Shown here one piece after another: positions 6,501 through 8,639 of a stretch of 8,639 bases of DNA. A program made the position numbers and the translations under genes. The stretch spans positions 1 through 8,639 of the forward strand of contig DAOWHG010000117.1 of NCBI GenBank assembly GCA_030641535.1, written 5' to 3'. The stretch comes from Mycoplasmatota bacterium (GTDB taxonomy: Bacteria > Bacillota_I > Bacilli_A > Izemoplasmatales > Izemoplasmataceae). Under the pieces are notes generated by a model. That model did no database searches. It saw nothing but the letters and a program-made list of their open reading frames with translations, and was not told the origin of the DNA. Every line of letters begins with the position of its first letter. The stretch's first letter is position 1.

Positions 6501-6869
6501 TTAGATAATTGCTTGCGAAATAAATTTTGATATTTCTCGTATATCTGATCTTCCTCTGAATTCAAATGTTAACATCCCCATACCACTAACGTAGATATTT
6601 AACTCAGCATCCATATCAAATACACCAGAAGATTCAATTGAGTATGCGTTAAACTTAGCATAAGGTATACTCGTATAATCTACTTTCTTTCCAGTTATTC
6701 CTTGAACATTGATTACGATAATTCTTTTAGTAGTAAATACTACTCCATCTCTTAATGCTTTATAAGAACCCAGGACATCTTCTCCAGATACAATTAAATC
6801 TTTTACTTTCTTCTTATAGCTTTCGTCTTCTTTCATCTTTATGTACTTCATATTTGCGAAATCAATCAT
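6501..6869 (-). CDS. Bacterial PH-domain protein (bPH_1 family)
   Basis: A 122-residue soluble protein that is almost entirely one bacterial pleckstrin-homology-like domain. It has the pattern typical of this group: MIDFANMKYIKMK at the N-terminus, then DLIVSGEDVLGSYKALRDGVVFTTKRIIVINVQGITGKKVDYTSIPY (24-70), a second beta sheet with DAELNIYVSGMGMLTFEF (87-104), and a closing helix (SDIREISKFISQAI). The 'R-DG-VFTTKRII--NVQGITGKK' stretch is what I recognise. No biochemical function is established for these small stand-alone proteins; the fold usually serves oligomerisation or ligand binding. There is no signal peptide or membrane segment. ATG 6869 follows AGGAGG with eight bases of spacing, and only 12 bases separate it from the stop of the NYN gene, so the two are probably co-transcribed. 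Confidence 0.9.
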   Translation of the reverse strand: MIDFANMKYIKMKEDESYKKKVKDLIVSGEDVLGSYKALRDGVVFTTKRIIVINVQGITGKKVDYTSIPYAKFNAYSIESSGVFDMDAELNIYVSGMGMLTFEFRGRSDIREISKFISQAII

Positions 6870-6881
6870 ATAAATATCCTC

Positions 6882-7604
6882 CTATTTTATTTTTAATATA
6901 TTATATTTTCTGTCATCTAATACCCAATAATCAAATGCATATATCATATCTGAAAATTTCTCATATCCATAGTTAAGGGTATCAAAATCAGGTAAGATAC
7001 TTACAACACGTTTTTTCACTTCACCTAAATTAATTTTTAAATCTCCTTCATTAGTTAATTCTTCAATAATGTTTCTTAAGATTCTAAGTAATTTAGTCTC
7101 TTTTCTTAGTTTAGATTTAGTAAATTTCTTTGTAGGTTCTAAGGCATCAACGTCTTTGTATTTAGTTGATAATGTATCGTAATAAATATATTCATCACAA
7201 GAATTAACAAATGCTTTATTAGATTTGTTTTTATCTCCAAATCCAATTACCATTTTATTTGATTCTTTTAATCTCAAAGATAGTTTAGTATAATCACTAT
7301 CACTTGAGATAATACAATATGTATCAATATTTCTTTCAGTTAAAATATCCATCGCATCAATTACTAAAGATATATCAGTTGCGTTTTTATATTTCGAATT
7401 AGGAGATACTTGAACTTCAACAAAAGCAAGTTCTTTCATAATCTCTCTCCAGTTTTTAAGTAAAGGGCTCCCCCAATCACCATATATTCTTCTAATCACA
7501 GGGTTTCCGTAACTTGTTACTTTAGTCATAATATTTTCAATATGTCTGTGTTCAACGTTATCTGCGTCTATTAATATAGCTATTTTTTTAATTTCATCAC
7601 TCAT
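6882..7604 (-). CDS. NYN-domain putative ribonuclease with a C-terminal LOTUS/OST-HTH-like domain
   Basis: The 240-residue soluble protein has two parts. Residues about 6-145 form a NYN (PIN-like, LabA/DUF88) domain: AILIDADNV with Asp13 and Asp15, KNATDISLVIDAMDIL with Asp77 and Asp83, and CIISSDSDYTKL with Asp102 and Asp104. These acidic residues are those expected to hold metal for RNA cleavage in this fold. A Lys-rich linker (about 146-166) follows. Residues about 168-240 resemble a LOTUS/OST-HTH RNA-binding domain: a leading helix (LLRILRNIIEEL), LGEVKKRVVSILPDFDTLNYGYEKFSDMI and a short beta wing. NYN plus OST-HTH is a known bacterial combination, but targets are unknown. ATG 7604 has AAGGAG six bases upstream. 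It probably leads a unit with the PH-domain gene. Confidence 0.88.
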   Translation of the reverse strand: MSDEIKKIAILIDADNVEHRHIENIMTKVTSYGNPVIRRIYGDWGSPLLKNWREIMKELAFVEVQVSPNSKYKNATDISLVIDAMDILTERNIDTYCIISSDSDYTKLSLRLKESNKMVIGFGDKNKSNKAFVNSCDEYIYYDTLSTKYKDVDALEPTKKFTKSKLRKETKLLRILRNIIEELTNEGDLKINLGEVKKRVVSILPDFDTLNYGYEKFSDMIYAFDYWVLDDRKYNILKIK

Positions 7605-7639
7605 AGTTTTCTCCTTTAGTTGTTATTTACACTAATATA

Positions 7640-7645
7640 ATTATA
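7640..7645 (-). promoter_or_regulatory. Possible -10 box upstream of the NYN-domain gene
   Basis: The minus strand reads TATAAT in the 50-base gap before ATG 7604. The best -35 candidate, TTCATT 17 bases further up, is poor and lies within the end of the preceding gene. A promoter here would make NYN and PH genes a separate unit; the evidence is weak in such AT-rich DNA. Confidence 0.35.
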
Positions 7646-7654
7646 ACCTATATT

Positions 7655-8278
7655 CTATTTTAAATGAATATTATTTGAATTCATTAAAAAGACATTGTTA
7701 AAAATCCTATAATTATTAAATGCTAGGATGTAATCATCAATCAGTAATTTCTCTTTAATCATATTGATAACCACTAGAAAATCTTTTAAACTAATATCTA
7801 ATTTAATTTGATTATCTTCTGCATCTCTAAAAATAATTAAATTGTATACCCAATTAAAATCAACTTTAACAATTTCTTCCCATTTCATTACTACTGTTTT
7901 ACCATTTAGATACTCTGCTTTGATAGTGTCGTTGCTAACAATAATTCTATTTTTTGTTATAGATACATAGATATAGCCATATAACAACAATATTACTAAA
8001 GCATTAATAATTACCATGTATATCCCTAAATCAATTGAGATACTTAAAAAGAATATGAAAATAAGCGGGGCAAAATATGCCGTCTTTTTTTCTTTCAAAA
8101 TGTACTCCTCATCTATCTCTTTAACATCTGTTTCTAATTTTAAAGATAAACGGGCAACTAATACTAAATAGACAATAACAATTAATAAATCAATAAAGAT
8201 GTTAGTTGCAAATATAAAATCCATACTTACAATAAACAATAAGATTGTAATGATAATCATGATGTATGTATTTCTCAT
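7655..8278 (-). CDS. Uncharacterised membrane protein with a probable PH-like cytoplasmic tail
   Basis: I do not recognise a named family. The 207-residue protein has four hydrophobic segments: about 4-23, 26-45, 67-85 and 86-106, with an acidic loop (ETDVKEIDEEYILKEKK) between the second and third. The rest is soluble. ITKNRIIVSNDTIKAEY, then VVMKWEEIVKVDFNW, NLIIFRDAEDNQIKLDIS and a helix DFLVVINMIKEKL (about 107-178) follow the strand order of bacterial PH-like tails behind paired helices, so I infer that fold. The last 25 residues (FNNYRIFNNVFLMNSNN) are Asn-rich. ATG 8278 has only a modest ribosome site (GAAGTGAT close to the start), and the gene begins 17 bases after the nnrD stop, which suggests co-transcription. 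It has a slightly higher AT content than its neighbours by eye. Confidence 0.8.
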   Translation of the reverse strand: MRNTYIMIIITILLFIVSMDFIFATNIFIDLLIVIVYLVLVARLSLKLETDVKEIDEEYILKEKKTAYFAPLIFIFFLSISIDLGIYMVIINALVILLLYGYIYVSITKNRIIVSNDTIKAEYLNGKTVVMKWEEIVKVDFNWVYNLIIFRDAEDNQIKLDISLKDFLVVINMIKEKLLIDDYILAFNNYRIFNNVFLMNSNNIHLK

Positions 8279-8295
8279 ATTATCACTTCTTTCAT

Positions 8296-8639
8296 TTAAT
8301 TTTTTAGTTCTTTTAATACCTTAGGAATGTATTTGATAATGTCAGTAGCTATAATCGATTCTTCTCCTAAATCGTCAGTTGCATATCGCCCTGACATTGA
8401 ATGAATTAAGACAGCCAATTTACATGCTTCAATTATCTTCATTCCTTTTCCAATCATACTTCCGACAATTCCTGATAAAACGTCCCCACTACCTGCTGTT
8501 GCCATGCCAGGATTTCCATAACAACTAAAATACATTGAGTCCTTGTTAGCTATTATTGTACAAGGTCCTTTTAATATAACTGATAATTTAAAATTTTCAG
8601 TTAGTTCTTTTATGTTAGAAAAAGGATCTTTTTGAATGT
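8296..8639 (-). CDS. nnrD: ADP/ATP-dependent NAD(P)H-hydrate dehydratase, C-terminal part
   Basis: C-terminal 113 residues or so of a carbohydrate-kinase-fold repair enzyme that dehydrates damaged NAD(P)HX back to NAD(P)H, using ADP (or ATP in some members). The frame is open to the right edge, so the N-terminus and start lie outside the window. The recognised blocks are SVILKGPCTIIANKDS followed by GNPGMATAGSGDVLSGIVG, the nucleotide-binding signature of the YjeF C-terminal/NnrD family, with the catalytic-type Asp in GSGD. Then come ACKLAVLIHSMSGRYAT and a helix ending at ELKN. The usual motif reads TGGSGDVLTG; here it is TAGSGDVLSG, a mild change. I cannot tell whether an NnrE epimerase domain is fused at the N-terminus. 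The stop is TAA at 8298-8296. Confidence 0.93.
   Translation of the reverse strand, partial: IQKDPFSNIKELTENFKLSVILKGPCTIIANKDSMYFSCYGNPGMATAGSGDVLSGIVGSMIGKGMKIIEACKLAVLIHSMSGRYATDDLGEESIIATDIIKYIPKVLKELKN

Noticed and set aside
6755..6976. Plus-strand open frame across the PH/NYN gene junction.
   Set aside because: It is antisense to two recognised proteins and matches nothing.
8275..8295. Six-codon frame ATG-AAA-GAA-GTG-ATA-ATA-TGA between nnrD and the next gene, its stop overlapping the following ATG.
   Set aside because: It has no ribosome site of its own, is very short, and probably just contains the weak GAAGTGAT ribosome site of the downstream gene.
1..8639. Search by eye for CRISPR repeats, insertion sequences, tRNA genes, phage or toxin-antitoxin genes.
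   Set aside because: No spaced direct repeats, transposase or integrase motifs, cloverleaf sequence or small toxin-antitoxin pair were seen.

Overview
The window is AT-rich (roughly 30% G+C by eye), uses the standard code (Trp is TGG), and every supported gene lies on the minus strand. Strong AAGGAG-type ribosome binding sites, short rho-independent terminators and the protein families present point to a low-G+C Firmicute of the class Bacilli. A Gemella-like or streptococcus-related commensal is my best guess, from general protein resemblance and memory only.

Region 1 (about 1-5400) is a histidine-utilisation operon, transcribed right to left as hutH, hutU, ftcD, hutI. Histidine is deaminated to urocanate (HutH), hydrated to imidazolonepropionate (HutU), hydrolysed to N-formimino-glutamate (HutI), and the formimino group is moved to tetrahydrofolate (FtcD), releasing glutamate. 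The junctions are very tight: the hutH stop abuts the hutU ATG, one base separates hutU from ftcD, and 11 bases separate ftcD from hutI. hutI is cut by the window's left edge. HutU is the long form of about 675 residues also found in animals and streptococci, not the form of about 550 residues found in Bacillus and Pseudomonas.

Region 2 (5400-5553) is the control region of the hut operon. It holds a candidate promoter and an inverted repeat built from two AGCGCT cores, and ends at a terminator belonging to the upstream gene.

Region 3 (5554-8639) holds six minus-strand genes, in transcription order: the C-terminal part of nnrD (NAD(P)H-hydrate repair, cut by the right edge), a membrane protein with a probable PH-like tail, a NYN-domain putative RNase with a C-terminal LOTUS/OST-HTH-like domain, a small bacterial PH-domain protein, a two-helix membrane protein, and a hotdog acyl-CoA thioesterase. 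Two hairpin terminators bracket the thioesterase. Most of these genes are housekeeping or uncharacterised. I found no CRISPR, transposon, phage gene, tRNA or rRNA, and no clear new system. The best leads are the dyad upstream of hutH, the missing classical cysteine in HutU, and the NYN-LOTUS/PH gene group.
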